Below, piece after piece: positions 44,226-54,178 of a stretch of 64,000 bases of DNA (position 1 is its first letter; each line of letters starts with the position of its first letter). The DNA lies in the NCBI RefSeq assembly GCF_025639805.1, contig NZ_CP106735.1, positions 3,567,501-3,631,500 of the forward strand, read 5' to 3'. The notes beneath the pieces were generated by a model. The model was not told the origin of the DNA. It made no database searches and saw nothing but the letters and a program-made list of their open reading frames with translations. This stretch comes from Reichenbachiella carrageenanivorans. GTDB taxonomy: Bacteria; Bacteroidota; Bacteroidia; Cytophagales; Cyclobacteriaceae. A program made the position numbers and the translations under genes.

Positions 44226-44723
44226 TTAATCCATAATTTCCATAATTGGCTTTTGCAATGCAAGATTATTAGGATAGAAAACCACCTTTTTCTTTTCTAC
44301 TTCTAGCTGTAGCGAAAACAAGGTCATATCCAATATGGTACCTTCGACTGTATTGTCGCCATCGATGATTCGGATCTTAGATCCGATACGATGAGGAAAA
44401 CTGAAAAACAAAACGGCACTTGCTGTGATGTTGCTCAGGATAGACCAACTGGCAAATAAAGCAATACCTGCTACTGTAAAAAATGATGCAAAGTATATGG
44501 CAATACCCTCAAAGGTAATGTTCCAAATAAAGCCTAAGATAATCAGACAGGCCACCAAAAAGGTACTATTGATGATTTTGGCTGTATCTGCCGCTCTTCC
44601 TTTTTTGAATTTTCGGCTTGTGGCAAACTTTTCGGTATAGCGTCTGGTGAGAAATTTAGCTACAGAATAAACAATGAGGATGCCTACAGAGAGGAGACTT
44701 TGGATGATTAACTTTTCTTGCAT
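44226..44723 (-). CDS. Short MscS-like protein
   Basis: The 165-residue protein has two or three hydrophobic segments and the MscS pore pattern GIALFASWSILSNITASAVLFFSFPHRIGSKIRI, followed by a beta domain ending VVFYPNNLALQKPI. It has only the pore and beta domain and lacks the C-terminal alpha/beta part. It may be a reduced channel or an auxiliary subunit of the neighbouring full-length channel 28 bp downstream. Confidence 0.85.
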   Translation of the reverse strand: MQEKLIIQSLLSVGILIVYSVAKFLTRRYTEKFATSRKFKKGRAADTAKIINSTFLVACLIILGFIWNITFEGIAIYFASFFTVAGIALFASWSILSNITASAVLFFSFPHRIGSKIRIIDGDNTVEGTILDMTLFSLQLEVEKKKVVFYPNNLALQKPIMEIMD

Positions 44724-44799
44724 TACGTTTTACTTCTTCTACTTTTTTGAGTGAATGATAGGCCGAAGTTAGAATTTAAATTTTATTTATAATGGGCCA

Positions 44800-44826
44800 T
44801 TGTACAACAAAATCGACCTATTTTTG
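44800..44826 (+). promoter_or_regulatory. Promoter candidate of the DUF4197 gene
   Basis: TTG at 44800-44802 is followed by a 16-base spacer and TATTTTTG, an exact TAnnTTTG element. The spacer is slightly short. Transcription would begin near 44832. Confidence 0.5.
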
Positions 44827-44852
44827 ATTGTAGTATAGAGAAAAATATAATT

Positions 44853-45686
44853 ATGATGAGATTAACATTAATAGCAGCAGTAGTATCACTTTCCTTTGTT
44901 TTTATATCCTGTGATGAATTGGAGGACGCCCTCAATCAAGACCTGTCTAATGACGACATCGTAGCTGGACTCAAAGAAGCCCTAGACACTGGTATAGATA
45001 GTGCTGTGACTTCTGGCTCGGCCGTAGATGGGTATCTCAAAAATGAATTGATCAAAGTGCTATTGCCAGAAGAAGTGAAAAAATTACAGGCGGAGATTGA
45101 AACAGGGAGTATCAACCTTGCGGTTACCTCCGTATCCTACCAAACCATCTTGGATGCCTATGTGAAGACCAATCCCAAGATTGACAATGATCCTTTTGAC
45201 GAACTAGTCACAGCGATGAATCGAGGCGCAGAGCAAGCAGCTTCCAAAGCCAAGCCCATCTTCGTGAGCGCCATCAAAAACATGAGCTTCACAGATGCAC
45301 TCAATATCCTACAAGGCGATGAGACTGCCGCTACCGACTATTTTAAATCAACTACTAGTGCAGCACTGATCACGGCTTTTCAACCAGATATCAAAACCGC
45401 ACTAGGCGAAACAGCCGCTACAGATATCTATGCTGGGGTAGTGAGCTTTTTGAATTGGGAGTATAAAGTGAGTGGTTTAATCCCCATAGAAGTAAAGGTC
45501 AATGACTACATTGGCAAAAACTTAGACTTGCCTGAGTCGCTCGACGAATATGCCACCACCAAAGCCGTGGATGGGCTGTTTTATCTAGTAGGGGAGGAAG
45601 AGAAGAAAATCAGAAAGGATCCCTTCGGGTATGCTAGCGACATCATTCAAAAGGTATTCTCAAGCGACGAAGCGCAAGGGAAGTAA
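44853..45686 (+). CDS. DUF4197 lipoprotein
   Basis: The 277-residue protein has a lipoprotein signal (lipobox VFISCDE). The mature part matches DUF4197: LSNDDIVAGLKEALDTGIDSAV, then YLKNELIKVLLPEEVKKLQ and the later NMSFTDALNILQGDETAATDYFK. The function is unknown. The domain is found in many Bacteroidota and proteobacteria as a periplasmic lipoprotein. Confidence 0.9.
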   Translation: MMRLTLIAAVVSLSFVFISCDELEDALNQDLSNDDIVAGLKEALDTGIDSAVTSGSAVDGYLKNELIKVLLPEEVKKLQAEIETGSINLAVTSVSYQTILDAYVKTNPKIDNDPFDELVTAMNRGAEQAASKAKPIFVSAIKNMSFTDALNILQGDETAATDYFKSTTSAALITAFQPDIKTALGETAATDIYAGVVSFLNWEYKVSGLIPIEVKVNDYIGKNLDLPESLDEYATTKAVDGLFYLVGEEEKKIRKDPFGYASDIIQKVFSSDEAQGK

Positions 45687-45788
45687 GTGCTTTTTAGTTT
45701 CAAATGGCTTACAGGCAGGAGACAGAATTAGCCCTTTGAATCCGAAGTACATTATATACATTTGCAGCACAAAACTGACGCGAAAAAT

Positions 45789-46253
45789 ATGATCAAGATT
45801 ACCAAACTCCTGTACACACTATCGATATTCATTTTTCTTGCCATGCTCTTGTATGTATATGCATTTCTTCCAGAGCAATTCGGCATCTTTTTCGATGGTA
45901 GTGGAAAGGCATCGATCATGATAGGTCGTACGGATTTTTTTTATGCTGCATTGGGTTTGTTTGTCCTTACCAACGGCGCCATTTTATTGTATAGGCGTAT
46001 GAATCGCGGCTCGCTCAACTTGAGCAAAACCAGTTTTGATGAAATGTCTGCGCCAGAGATTGTCTACCATTGGCTCAATGGGTTGTCGTTCGTCATCAAC
46101 GTGATTTATATCTTCTCTATCATGTTTGTGGGCATGTATCACAATTCAGAGCATTTCGACATTGCCAATTATGCGGCGCTGATTTACATCGGGCCTGTAC
46201 TTTTGGCTGGCTGGATTTTTTGGTTTATTTATTTGCAAATTTCTAAGCGATAA
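45789..46253 (+). CDS. Small integral membrane protein, DUF1648-like
   Basis: The 154-residue protein has four hydrophobic segments. Its LPEQFGIFFDGSGKAS motif resembles the LPxxxxxHFxxxGxPD motif of DUF1648/SdpI-like proteins, but the match is weak. The ATG at 45789 is preferred over a TTG nine codons earlier, since the hydrophobic region begins just after it. It stands 197 bp upstream of parE and its role is unknown. Confidence 0.65.
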   Translation: MIKITKLLYTLSIFIFLAMLLYVYAFLPEQFGIFFDGSGKASIMIGRTDFFYAALGLFVLTNGAILLYRRMNRGSLNLSKTSFDEMSAPEIVYHWLNGLSFVINVIYIFSIMFVGMYHNSEHFDIANYAALIYIGPVLLAGWIFWFIYLQISKR

Positions 46254-46450
46254 AAAACCAACTGTTTATCAAATACTTACCTTGATCGAATTAAATAATC
46301 GGTCAAATATTGAAACTGTTTTTGGGCTGATCTCAGGAGATTCTGGTTTGATTTTTTTATTCCAAATGTTCTATATTCACCTTCAATTTTGGAAAGTGAA
46401 AAACCCCCATTTTTTGTTTTTGATTAATCACCTTTAGGAATAGGAGACGT

Positions 46451-48316
46451 ATGGCTGCTAGTGTAGAATATAATGAAGACAGTATAAAATCGTTGGATTG
46501 GCGTGAGCACATTCGCCTAAGACCTGGTATGTATATCGGGAAACTAGGGGATGGATCTGCTGTAGACGATGGCATCTATGTCTTGGTCAAAGAAGTAATA
46601 GACAACTGTATCGATGAGCACGTCATGGGACATGGCAAAACGATACATGTCAAAGTAGGCGATCATCGAGTAGAAGTACGTGATTTCGGCCGTGGTATTC
46701 CATTAGGCAAAGTGGTAGATTGTGTATCCAAGATCAATACAGGAGGGAAGTATGATTCATCCGCTTTTCAAAAATCTGTAGGTCTGAATGGAGTAGGTAC
46801 CAAGGCGGTCAACGCCCTGTCTACTTATTTCAAAGTACAATCCTTCCGCGAAGGAGAAACTAAAATGGCTGAATTCAACACGGGGCAACTAACCAACGAT
46901 GCACCCATTACCAAAACAAGTGATCGAAACGGCACGTTGATCACCTTCGAGCCAGACAATACGGTATTCAAAAACTACCATTTCATTCCAGAGTATTTGG
47001 ATAACCAAATCTGGAATTACGCTTTTCTAAACGCAGGGCTGACCATCAATTTTAACGGTCAGAAATACCACAGCGAAAATGGTCTTTTAGACCTATTGAC
47101 TCGAAAGTCTAATATGGACAATATTCGATACCCAATTATTCATCTAAAAGGAGAAGACATCGAAATTGCCATGACTCATACCAACCAGTATGGAGAGGAG
47201 TACTACTCCTTTGTGAATGGGCAGTATACCACACAAGGCGGTACACACTTGTCCGCTTTCAGAGAAGCAGTAGTCAAAACCATTCGGGATTTTTATAAGA
47301 AAGACTATGACGCGGCAGATATACGAGCTAGTATCGTAGGGGCGATTGCCGTACGAGTACAAGAACCTGTATTTGAATCACAGACCAAAACCAAGCTAGG
47401 GTCGATTAATGTAGCGCACGATGGCCCTACCATGAGAAGCTTTGTGTTGGATTATATCCGAAAAGCACTCGATGATCATTTGCATAAAAACCCTGATGTA
47501 GCCGATGCGCTACTCAAGCGTATCCTCCAATCAGAGCGCGAACGAAAGGAAATTGCCGGCATCAAAAAATTAGCCAACGACAGGGCTAAAAAAGCCAACT
47601 TACACAACAAGAAATTGAGAGATTGTCGTCTGCACTTCGACGACAAGAAGCAGGATGAAGACAAGCGATCAGCGACTATGCTCTTCATTACAGAGGGAGA
47701 CTCTGCCAGTGGATCGATTACCAAATCCAGAGATGTACAAACGCAGGCAGTGTTTAGCTTGAGAGGTAAGCCGTTCAACTGCTTTGGCCATACCAAAAAA
47801 GTAGTGTATGAAAATGAGGAGTTTAACCTCTTGCAGCATGCGCTTAATATAGAAGATGGTATCGAAGGTTTGCGTTATCGTAAAATCGTCATCGCTACCG
47901 ACGCAGATGTGGATGGCATGCACATTCGATTGCTACTACTGACTTACTTTTTGCAGTTTTTTCCTGAGTTAGTCAAAAGTGGGCATGTATTCATTCTCGA
48001 AACGCCTCTGTTTAGGGTTAGAAATAAGAAAGAAACGATCTACTGCTATAGCGACGAAGAGCGTCAGCGTGCCATAGCCAAGTTGGGCAACAAGCCCGAA
48101 ATCACTCGATTTAAAGGATTGGGTGAGATATCTCCAGAAGAATTTGGGGAGTTTATTGGAGAAGATATTCGGCTAGAGCCAGTCATATTAAAGAAGGATA
48201 CCAAAATCGAAGATTTGTTGAAATTCTATATGGGTAAAAATACACCTGATAGACAGAATTTTATTATCGACAAGTTGAGAGTAGAAAAAGATCTAGTGGA
48301 GGAAGAATTAGTTTAA
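46451..48316 (+). CDS. parE: DNA topoisomerase IV subunit B
   Basis: The 621-residue protein has the GHKL ATPase pattern ([25 protein letters not shown] and [11 protein letters not shown]). The Toprim domain has [12 protein letters not shown] and [12 protein letters not shown], and the C-terminus is [17 protein letters not shown]. It is the ATPase subunit of the type II topoisomerase that separates daughter chromosomes. It is topoisomerase IV and not gyrase, because the adjacent A subunit lacks the GyrA box. Three bp separate the two genes, so both are in one operon. Confidence 0.92.
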   Translation: MAASVEYNEDSIKSLDWREHIRLRPGMYIGKLGDGSAVDDGIYVLVKEVIDNCIDEHVMGHGKTIHVKVGDHRVEVRDFGRGIPLGKVVDCVSKINTGGKYDSSAFQKSVGLNGVGTKAVNALSTYFKVQSFREGETKMAEFNTGQLTNDAPITKTSDRNGTLITFEPDNTVFKNYHFIPEYLDNQIWNYAFLNAGLTINFNGQKYHSENGLLDLLTRKSNMDNIRYPIIHLKGEDIEIAMTHTNQYGEEYYSFVNGQYTTQGGTHLSAFREAVVKTIRDFYKKDYDAADIRASIVGAIAVRVQEPVFESQTKTKLGSINVAHDGPTMRSFVLDYIRKALDDHLHKNPDVADALLKRILQSERERKEIAGIKKLANDRAKKANLHNKKLRDCRLHFDDKKQDEDKRSATMLFITEGDSASGSITKSRDVQTQAVFSLRGKPFNCFGHTKKVVYENEEFNLLQHALNIEDGIEGLRYRKIVIATDADVDGMHIRLLLLTYFLQFFPELVKSGHVFILETPLFRVRNKKETIYCYSDEERQRAIAKLGNKPEITRFKGLGEISPEEFGEFIGEDIRLEPVILKKDTKIEDLLKFYMGKNTPDRQNFIIDKLRVEKDLVEEELV

Positions 48317-48319
48317 CCA

Positions 48320-51016
48320 ATGGAAGAAAATAATCATAATAACGGGCAAGAATCACCTAACGAACCTCTACACGATATCATTCCAGTATCGGGCATGTAC
48401 GAAAATTGGTTTTTGGACTATGCCTCTTATGTCATACTCGAAAGAGCAGTACCAGCTATTAATGATGGACTAAAGCCAGTACAACGCCGTATCCTCCATG
48501 CCATGAAGGAAATGGATGATGGCAGGTATAATAAGGTGGCCAATATCATCGGTAGCACCATGCAGTATCACCCACACGGCGATATGTCTATCGGCGATGC
48601 CATGGTAAACATGGGACAAAAAGAACTGCTCATAGATATGCAAGGCAACTGGGGAGATGTACGTACAGGCGATCGAGCGGCAGCCTCTAGGTATATCGAA
48701 GCCAGACCTTCCAAGCTAGCATTAGACATCCTCTACAATCCTCAAACGACCGAGTGGCAGCTGTCTTACGATGGTCGAAAGAAAGAACCAGTTACTCTTC
48801 CAGTTAAATTTCCATTATTGCTAGCACAAGGCGTGGAAGGGATCGCCGTAGGTTTGTCTACCAAGATATTGCCTCACAACTTTTGCGAACTGATCGACGC
48901 ATCCATCAAACACCTGAAAGGCAAAAGCTTCAAACTGTACCCAGATTTTCAGACTGGAGGAATCATCGATATAGAAGAGTACAACAAGGGCCATCGTGGT
49001 GGAAAAGTAAAAGTTCGGGCAAAGATCGAAGAATTTGATAAAAAGCAGTTGGTTATCAAAGACATCCCCTTTGGCACTACGACCACCAGTTTGATTGAAT
49101 CAATTATCAAGGCCAATGACAAAGGTAAGATCAAAATCAAAAAGGTGATAGACAACACAGCCAAAGACATCGAAATTTTGGTGCAATTGGCTCCTGGTGT
49201 GTCGCCTGATATTACCATAGACGCACTGTATGCCTTCACGGACTGTCAGGTCTCTATCTCACCCAATGCTTGTGTGATTGTAGATGACAAACCGATGTTT
49301 ACCAATGTCCATGAAATCCTCAGGCTCAATACAGACCAAACAGTCAACTTACTCCGTCAGGAATTAGAAATTCGAAAAGGGGAGTTGTTAGAGAAAATTC
49401 TCTTTTCTTCTTTGGAGAAAATATTTATAGAAAATCGCATTTATCGAGACATTGAGGAGTGTGAGACATGGGAGGCCGTGCTCGAAACGATCGACCAAGG
49501 CTTAGAGCCATTCAAATCTCAGTTCTATAGAGTAATCACACAAGACGATATTGTGCGATTGACAGAGATCAAAATCAAGAGGATTTCTAAGTTTGATAAA
49601 TTCAAAGCAGACGAGTTGATGAAAAGGCTGGAAGAAGAGCTCGCACAAGTAGAGCATGACTTGATCCACATCATCGATTATTCTATTGCATATTATCAAA
49701 ACCTATTGACCAAATATGGTAAAGGCAAAGAGAGAAAAACAGAGATTTCATCTATCGAAACCATCGCTGCTACAGAAGTAGCCGCCAACAACGCCAAGCT
49801 TTACGCCAATTTCAAAGACGGCTTTATTGGATTTGGTCTAAAGAAAGACGAATACATTTCAGAATGCTCTGATCTGGACGATATCATCGTGTTTAGAAAA
49901 GATGGTCGATGTGTGGTTACCAGAATTCAAGACAAAGTCTTCGTAGGCAAAGACATCATTTATGCAGGTGTGTTCAAAAAGAACGACGAACGCATGGTTT
50001 ACAACCTTGCATACTTAGATGGAAAATCTGGCCGTACGATGGTCAAAAGGTTTAATGTGACTTCTGTTACACGAGACAAAGAATACAATCTTACCAAAAG
50101 TGAAAAAGGATCAAAAGTGCTTTACTTCACGGCCAATCCAAATGGCGAAGCAGAGGTCATTACTGTATACTTGACGGCTGGTGCCAAAGCTCGAAAAAAG
50201 GTATTTGACTTCGATATAGCCGACATAGATATCAAGGGCCGTGCTGCTGGTGGCAACATACTGACTAAATACCCTGTACGCAAAATTGATTTGAAGTCAG
50301 AAGGAAAATCAACGCTTGCAGGTACAGACATCTGGTTTGATGAATCTATCGGAAGATTGAATAGAGACGAAAGAGGAGTGCATTTAGGTAATTTTAATGC
50401 AGATGACTATATCATCGTATTCTTTAAAGATGGCAGCTATGAGCTGACTTCTTTCGAATTATCTAATCACTACAATACAGGGCAAATGTTTAGTATTCAT
50501 AAATTTGACCCCGATAAAATTGTTTCTGTCTTGCACCAAGATGGAGAATCTAAAGTGGTGTATGTCAAGCGTTTTATGATCGAGACCATGACCGTTGGTA
50601 AAACCTTTTCCTTTATCCACGAAGCGCCTAATTCGAAGTTGCTACACGTTTCTATAGCGGATCAGCCACAAGTAAAAGTGACCTACAGAAAGAAGGGAGA
50701 ACGTTCGAAGAGCGAAAGAGAACTAAATCTAGCCGACCTTATTGATAAGAAAGGGTGGAAGTCGATTGGTAATAAATTTCCCGTACAAAACATTTCTATA
50801 GTAGAGGAAATACAATCAGAAGAAGAAAAAACAGAAGAAAAAGGCTCTACTGATGTAGATCCAAATCAACTGTCCGAACTGAAAGCAGAAGTGCAAAAGG
50901 AGGTAGAAGAAGAGGAAACGAAGAAACCTGGATTTGATGTTGGGAGTTCTATTGATCTGAATACAGATAAAAGCAACGATGATGATGAAAAACCACAATT
51001 AGGGCTCTTTGAATAA
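48320..51016 (+). CDS. parC: DNA topoisomerase IV subunit A
   Basis: The 898-residue protein has the cleavage core with catalytic Tyr125 in AAASRYIEARPSKL, the long coiled coil (about 360-480), and a C-terminal beta-pinwheel without the QRGGxGG GyrA box. The last about 70 residues are acidic and probably disordered. It forms the DNA-cleaving half with ParE. Its 3' end overlaps the trmH start by 8 bp. Confidence 0.92.
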   Translation: MEENNHNNGQESPNEPLHDIIPVSGMYENWFLDYASYVILERAVPAINDGLKPVQRRILHAMKEMDDGRYNKVANIIGSTMQYHPHGDMSIGDAMVNMGQKELLIDMQGNWGDVRTGDRAAASRYIEARPSKLALDILYNPQTTEWQLSYDGRKKEPVTLPVKFPLLLAQGVEGIAVGLSTKILPHNFCELIDASIKHLKGKSFKLYPDFQTGGIIDIEEYNKGHRGGKVKVRAKIEEFDKKQLVIKDIPFGTTTTSLIESIIKANDKGKIKIKKVIDNTAKDIEILVQLAPGVSPDITIDALYAFTDCQVSISPNACVIVDDKPMFTNVHEILRLNTDQTVNLLRQELEIRKGELLEKILFSSLEKIFIENRIYRDIEECETWEAVLETIDQGLEPFKSQFYRVITQDDIVRLTEIKIKRISKFDKFKADELMKRLEEELAQVEHDLIHIIDYSIAYYQNLLTKYGKGKERKTEISSIETIAATEVAANNAKLYANFKDGFIGFGLKKDEYISECSDLDDIIVFRKDGRCVVTRIQDKVFVGKDIIYAGVFKKNDERMVYNLAYLDGKSGRTMVKRFNVTSVTRDKEYNLTKSEKGSKVLYFTANPNGEAEVITVYLTAGAKARKKVFDFDIADIDIKGRAAGGNILTKYPVRKIDLKSEGKSTLAGTDIWFDESIGRLNRDERGVHLGNFNADDYIIVFFKDGSYELTSFELSNHYNTGQMFSIHKFDPDKIVSVLHQDGESKVVYVKRFMIETMTVGKTFSFIHEAPNSKLLHVSIADQPQVKVTYRKKGERSKSERELNLADLIDKKGWKSIGNKFPVQNISIVEEIQSEEEKTEEKGSTDVDPNQLSELKAEVQKEVEEEETKKPGFDVGSSIDLNTDKSNDDDEKPQLGLFE

Positions 51017-51704
51017 TATTGAATACCAAAAAGAGCTATTGGCTTATCTATCGGACTATGTGACCGACCATAAAAAAGAGCTTTTTGAGGAAGTACTCAG
51101 TCAGCGTACGAGACACCTCACCGTGGTATTAGAAGATTTGTTTAAAGCGCACAACGGCAGTGCTGTCATGCGTACGGCAGAGGGTATGGGCCTACAAGAT
51201 ATCCATGTGGTAGAACAGCGCAATGCTTATGATTATAACCCATACGTGCTAAGAGGAGCGGGTAAGTGGCTGACTCTGTACAAGTATAAAGACACTGATC
51301 AAAACATGAAGGTTTGTTTTGATCATTTGAAAGCCGAAGGCTATCAAATCATTGCCACTTCACCACACGAATACGCCAAAGACTTTAGAGACTATGAAAT
51401 CACTCAAAAGACAGCAGTAGTATTCGGTGCTGAGGAAACAGGAATCAGTGACTATGTAAAGGCACATGCCGATGATTTTGTTAAAATCCCCATGCATGGG
51501 TTCACCGAGAGTTACAACATCTCTGTAAGCGCTGCTATCATCCTAGAAGACTTCAGCCGCCAACTAAGATCAAAAATAAAAGGCATAGGGCTAACGCCAG
51601 AGGAAATATTTACGTTGAAATTAGAATGGTATCAAAAAATGGTACCCAATGTCGACGCTCACTTAAGAGCCTTCGACAAATCGTATAAAACCAAGCTGAA
51701 CTAA
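51009..51704 (+). CDS. trmH: tRNA (guanosine-18-2'-O)-methyltransferase
   Basis: The 231-residue SPOUT methyltransferase has the three motifs NGSAVMRTAEGMGLQDIHVVE, AVVFGAEETGIS and IPMHGFTESYNISVSAAIILED. The C-terminal extension GLTPEEIFTLKLEWYQKMVPN is typical of TrmH, which methylates the ribose of G18 in tRNA. It starts from TTG at 51009 inside the end of parC (8-bp overlap), so it is cotranslated with it. Confidence 0.88.
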   Translation: MNNIEYQKELLAYLSDYVTDHKKELFEEVLSQRTRHLTVVLEDLFKAHNGSAVMRTAEGMGLQDIHVVEQRNAYDYNPYVLRGAGKWLTLYKYKDTDQNMKVCFDHLKAEGYQIIATSPHEYAKDFRDYEITQKTAVVFGAEETGISDYVKAHADDFVKIPMHGFTESYNISVSAAIILEDFSRQLRSKIKGIGLTPEEIFTLKLEWYQKMVPNVDAHLRAFDKSYKTKLN

Positions 51705-51709
51705 ACAAG

Positions 51710-52309
51710 ATGTTGGATATCATCAAATGGCTGACCATCAGCACCCTTTCCTTTGTAGTGATATGCAACCTATGGATTGTTGGCACCACACATGAGCGAG
51801 TGATCCGAGACAGTAGCCAACTCATAGGTGCCGAAGTAGGCCTCGTATTTGGCACTAGTCAACATCAAATAAACGGAGAATCCAATCCATTTTTCACCAA
51901 TCGTGTGGCTTCAGCCAAGCAATTGTTTTATACCGGAAAAGTTGAAAAATTGGTATTAAGTGGTTCTAAAGACTCTATTTATTATGATGAAGCCGAAGCT
52001 ATGAAATCAGCTTTGCTGGAGCAGGGGATAGCTGATGAAGTGCTTATACTAGACAAATATGGTAATCGTACGATAGAATCTTTGTCCAGATTGAGAGATG
52101 TGTATGGCTATAATCAGTGTATACTCATCACCCAAGAGTATCATGCCTACCGCTGTTTGTTTATCGCCCAAAAGCTCGGTTTGGATGCCCAATGTTTCGT
52201 GGCACAAACCCCAGATCGTAAAGAACACATCTGGGCACTACTCAGAGAATTGCTAGCTCGTACCAAAGCAGTCATTGATTTATACATTCTACCCGCCCAA
52301 AATGACTGA
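51710..52309 (+). CDS. SanA/YdcF-like DUF218 membrane protein
   Basis: The 199-residue protein has one N-terminal membrane helix. It has the DUF218 patterns GLVFGTSQHQINGESNPFFTNRVASA, KLVLSGSKDS and LDKYGNRTIESLSRL, followed by ILITQEYHAYRCLFIAQKLG. SanA affects vancomycin exclusion and envelope barrier function in E. coli. The soluble domain probably faces the periplasm. It follows trmH after 5 bp. Confidence 0.85.
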   Translation: MLDIIKWLTISTLSFVVICNLWIVGTTHERVIRDSSQLIGAEVGLVFGTSQHQINGESNPFFTNRVASAKQLFYTGKVEKLVLSGSKDSIYYDEAEAMKSALLEQGIADEVLILDKYGNRTIESLSRLRDVYGYNQCILITQEYHAYRCLFIAQKLGLDAQCFVAQTPDRKEHIWALLRELLARTKAVIDLYILPAQND

Positions 52310-52430
52310 TCTTTGATTAATTCAAAGCATTGTTTTTTTTCTTAACCCCTTATCATAACTTCGTGTCAAACTTGGTGAATTAGGCGTTATTGGCTTAATT
52401 TATTATTCCTACTTAAATGAAGCTGAGCAT

Positions 52431-53672
52431 ATGGAGATTATTGATACTTATCTAGAAGATAAAAGTACCTATCAGTTTGGTCGCGAACCTCTACTAATAC
52501 AAAGCGAGTTTTTCAATATAAAAATCCAAAAGGCCGTCGAAAATCTCGGTCGAAAAATAAACCTAAAGTCTGTATTAATGGTTTCAGCTCAGGTATTGAG
52601 CTATAATCAATTTTCTAATTTCTTTAAGGATCAACATAAAATGAGCGTAGAAGACCGCAAAAAATTTGTGGAAAATTACTATGCACATTGTGGATTCGGC
52701 AAGCTATCTATGCGAGGCATCTCCAACAAAGGTGGACATGCCGACTTGATTTCAGATCATTATGCTGCTGCTTGGGTCAAATATTATGGTCAGCGACCTA
52801 GTAGCCATCCTGGAGTAGGTTATTTCACCTGTGGATTTTTATGTGGAGCAATCGAAGCTATTTTTGACGTGCCTTCTGGTACTTTCGATGGTAAACAATC
52901 CATGTGTATTTCCAAGGGAGAATCTAATAGTAGATTTGAAATATTCAGAGGATTGAGAAGAAAATTAAACCCTTCGCCAGCTTTTGGTAAGCAGCAAGCG
53001 ATTGATGAATCTATATCTGAAAATGGATTAAACAATCAAAAAGTAGTAGAAGCCATCCGAAATTTGCACGTTACGGGGCTCGCCTCAGAAAAAGGTTTGA
53101 TAGAAGCATTCGATACTACTTGGACTAAGCACTATGCCAATTATCATTCGTTGATCATGATCAAGTTGCTCATGAAAGCAGATCAAAAACTAGGAAAAGG
53201 AGGGGTAGGACATATCAAAAAAATATTTAAAGAAGGCGCTGAGCGCAATGCTTATTTCACACTAGGCAAAGTGCTAAATTCTTCTTTTTGGAAAGAAAAA
53301 ATAGCAGGTCTAGTGGATAGCGATGCCAACAGCCAATGGAGTGCTTGCCTAGCTGTCATGACAGGGTTTGGCTATGGCAAATGGGAACTGACTGAAGGTA
53401 GCTCTACGGAATACAAAGTCAATGTGATTAATAATCCGCTCACCAATGCTTACTTAAAACTAGTTGGTAATACCAAAGCACCTTTAGGGTATTACACAGG
53501 AGGGTTTCTTACAGGCTTGGCTAATTATATCCGTCAAAACCCGAAGCCTACAGACGTAGACGCTGAGTTTGTAAATGAGATGGTTGCTGCAAAAGGTGAT
53601 GTCTCTTATAAAGAAGAGCAGTCTCGAATGACAGGTTCAGATAAAGAAACGCTTATGATTCTAGTGCATTAA
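52431..53672 (+). CDS. Protein with two V4R-like domains
   Basis: The 413-residue soluble protein has an internal duplication by eye. Residues about 80-175 have the V4R pattern: HCGFGKL, then YFTCGFLCGAIEAIF and SMCISKGESNSRFEI, with cysteines 87, 134, 138 and 159. Residues about 300-413 repeat it: TGFGYGKWELTEGSSTEYKVN, then GYYTGGFLTGLANYI, without the cysteines. V4R (4-vinyl reductase) domains bind small hydrophobic ligands or hydrocarbons and often control a signalling output. No output domain is visible here. The domain call is from motif similarity only. Confidence 0.6.
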   Translation: MEIIDTYLEDKSTYQFGREPLLIQSEFFNIKIQKAVENLGRKINLKSVLMVSAQVLSYNQFSNFFKDQHKMSVEDRKKFVENYYAHCGFGKLSMRGISNKGGHADLISDHYAAAWVKYYGQRPSSHPGVGYFTCGFLCGAIEAIFDVPSGTFDGKQSMCISKGESNSRFEIFRGLRRKLNPSPAFGKQQAIDESISENGLNNQKVVEAIRNLHVTGLASEKGLIEAFDTTWTKHYANYHSLIMIKLLMKADQKLGKGGVGHIKKIFKEGAERNAYFTLGKVLNSSFWKEKIAGLVDSDANSQWSACLAVMTGFGYGKWELTEGSSTEYKVNVINNPLTNAYLKLVGNTKAPLGYYTGGFLTGLANYIRQNPKPTDVDAEFVNEMVAAKGDVSYKEEQSRMTGSDKETLMILVH

Positions 53673-53697
53673 AAATAGAACCATAAACGTATAACAA

Positions 53698-54054
53698 TCA
53701 GTCAGAAAGTTGCCCAGACATATACCAAGCACCACCTGCAAGAGCTATATCTTTCAATAGGTTTGGCATACTCATTTCATTGCCATTTGTCACGGATACC
53801 AAATGAATCAATACTGCAAAAAGTAAAAGCATCAGTCCTAATAGCTGAGTGGCAAGCTTTGCTTTTTTGCCAATGATAACAGCTACAGCAGCAGCTACTA
53901 AAGCGGCGCCAGTCAGATATACCCACAAGATACCGCCAGGTACAAATGACGGCACCGTGCCTGACATTTCTCGTGCATTTAAAAAGTGAAATAATCCAAA
54001 AATAGCCATTGGAATAGCAAACATAAATTTGCCTAGTGTTGGTAACATTTTCAT
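53698..54054 (-). CDS. DoxX-family membrane protein
   Basis: The 118-residue protein has four hydrophobic segments and the DoxX/DoxD pattern starting GKFMFAIPMAIFGLFHFLNA, with VPGGILWVYLTGAALVAAAVAVIIGK in the middle. Such proteins sit in the inner membrane. The role is unknown, possibly redox-related. Confidence 0.85.
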   Translation of the reverse strand: MKMLPTLGKFMFAIPMAIFGLFHFLNAREMSGTVPSFVPGGILWVYLTGAALVAAAVAVIIGKKAKLATQLLGLMLLLFAVLIHLVSVTNGNEMSMPNLLKDIALAGGAWYMSGQLSD

Positions 54055-54178
54055 ACTGTAATTGGTTTTTGTTGTTTAATCATTTAGATGTATCGACAAA
54101 TAAATTAAGCAAATTCCAGTTGAAAACAAACAATGTAAAGAGCAGAGTCTTAACTGCTTTCTTGCAAGGATTATTTTT

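Noticed and set aside
46451..51016. gyrB/gyrA instead of parE/parC
   Set aside because: The A subunit has no GyrA box in its C-terminal domain, and the B subunit is 621 residues, typical of ParE.
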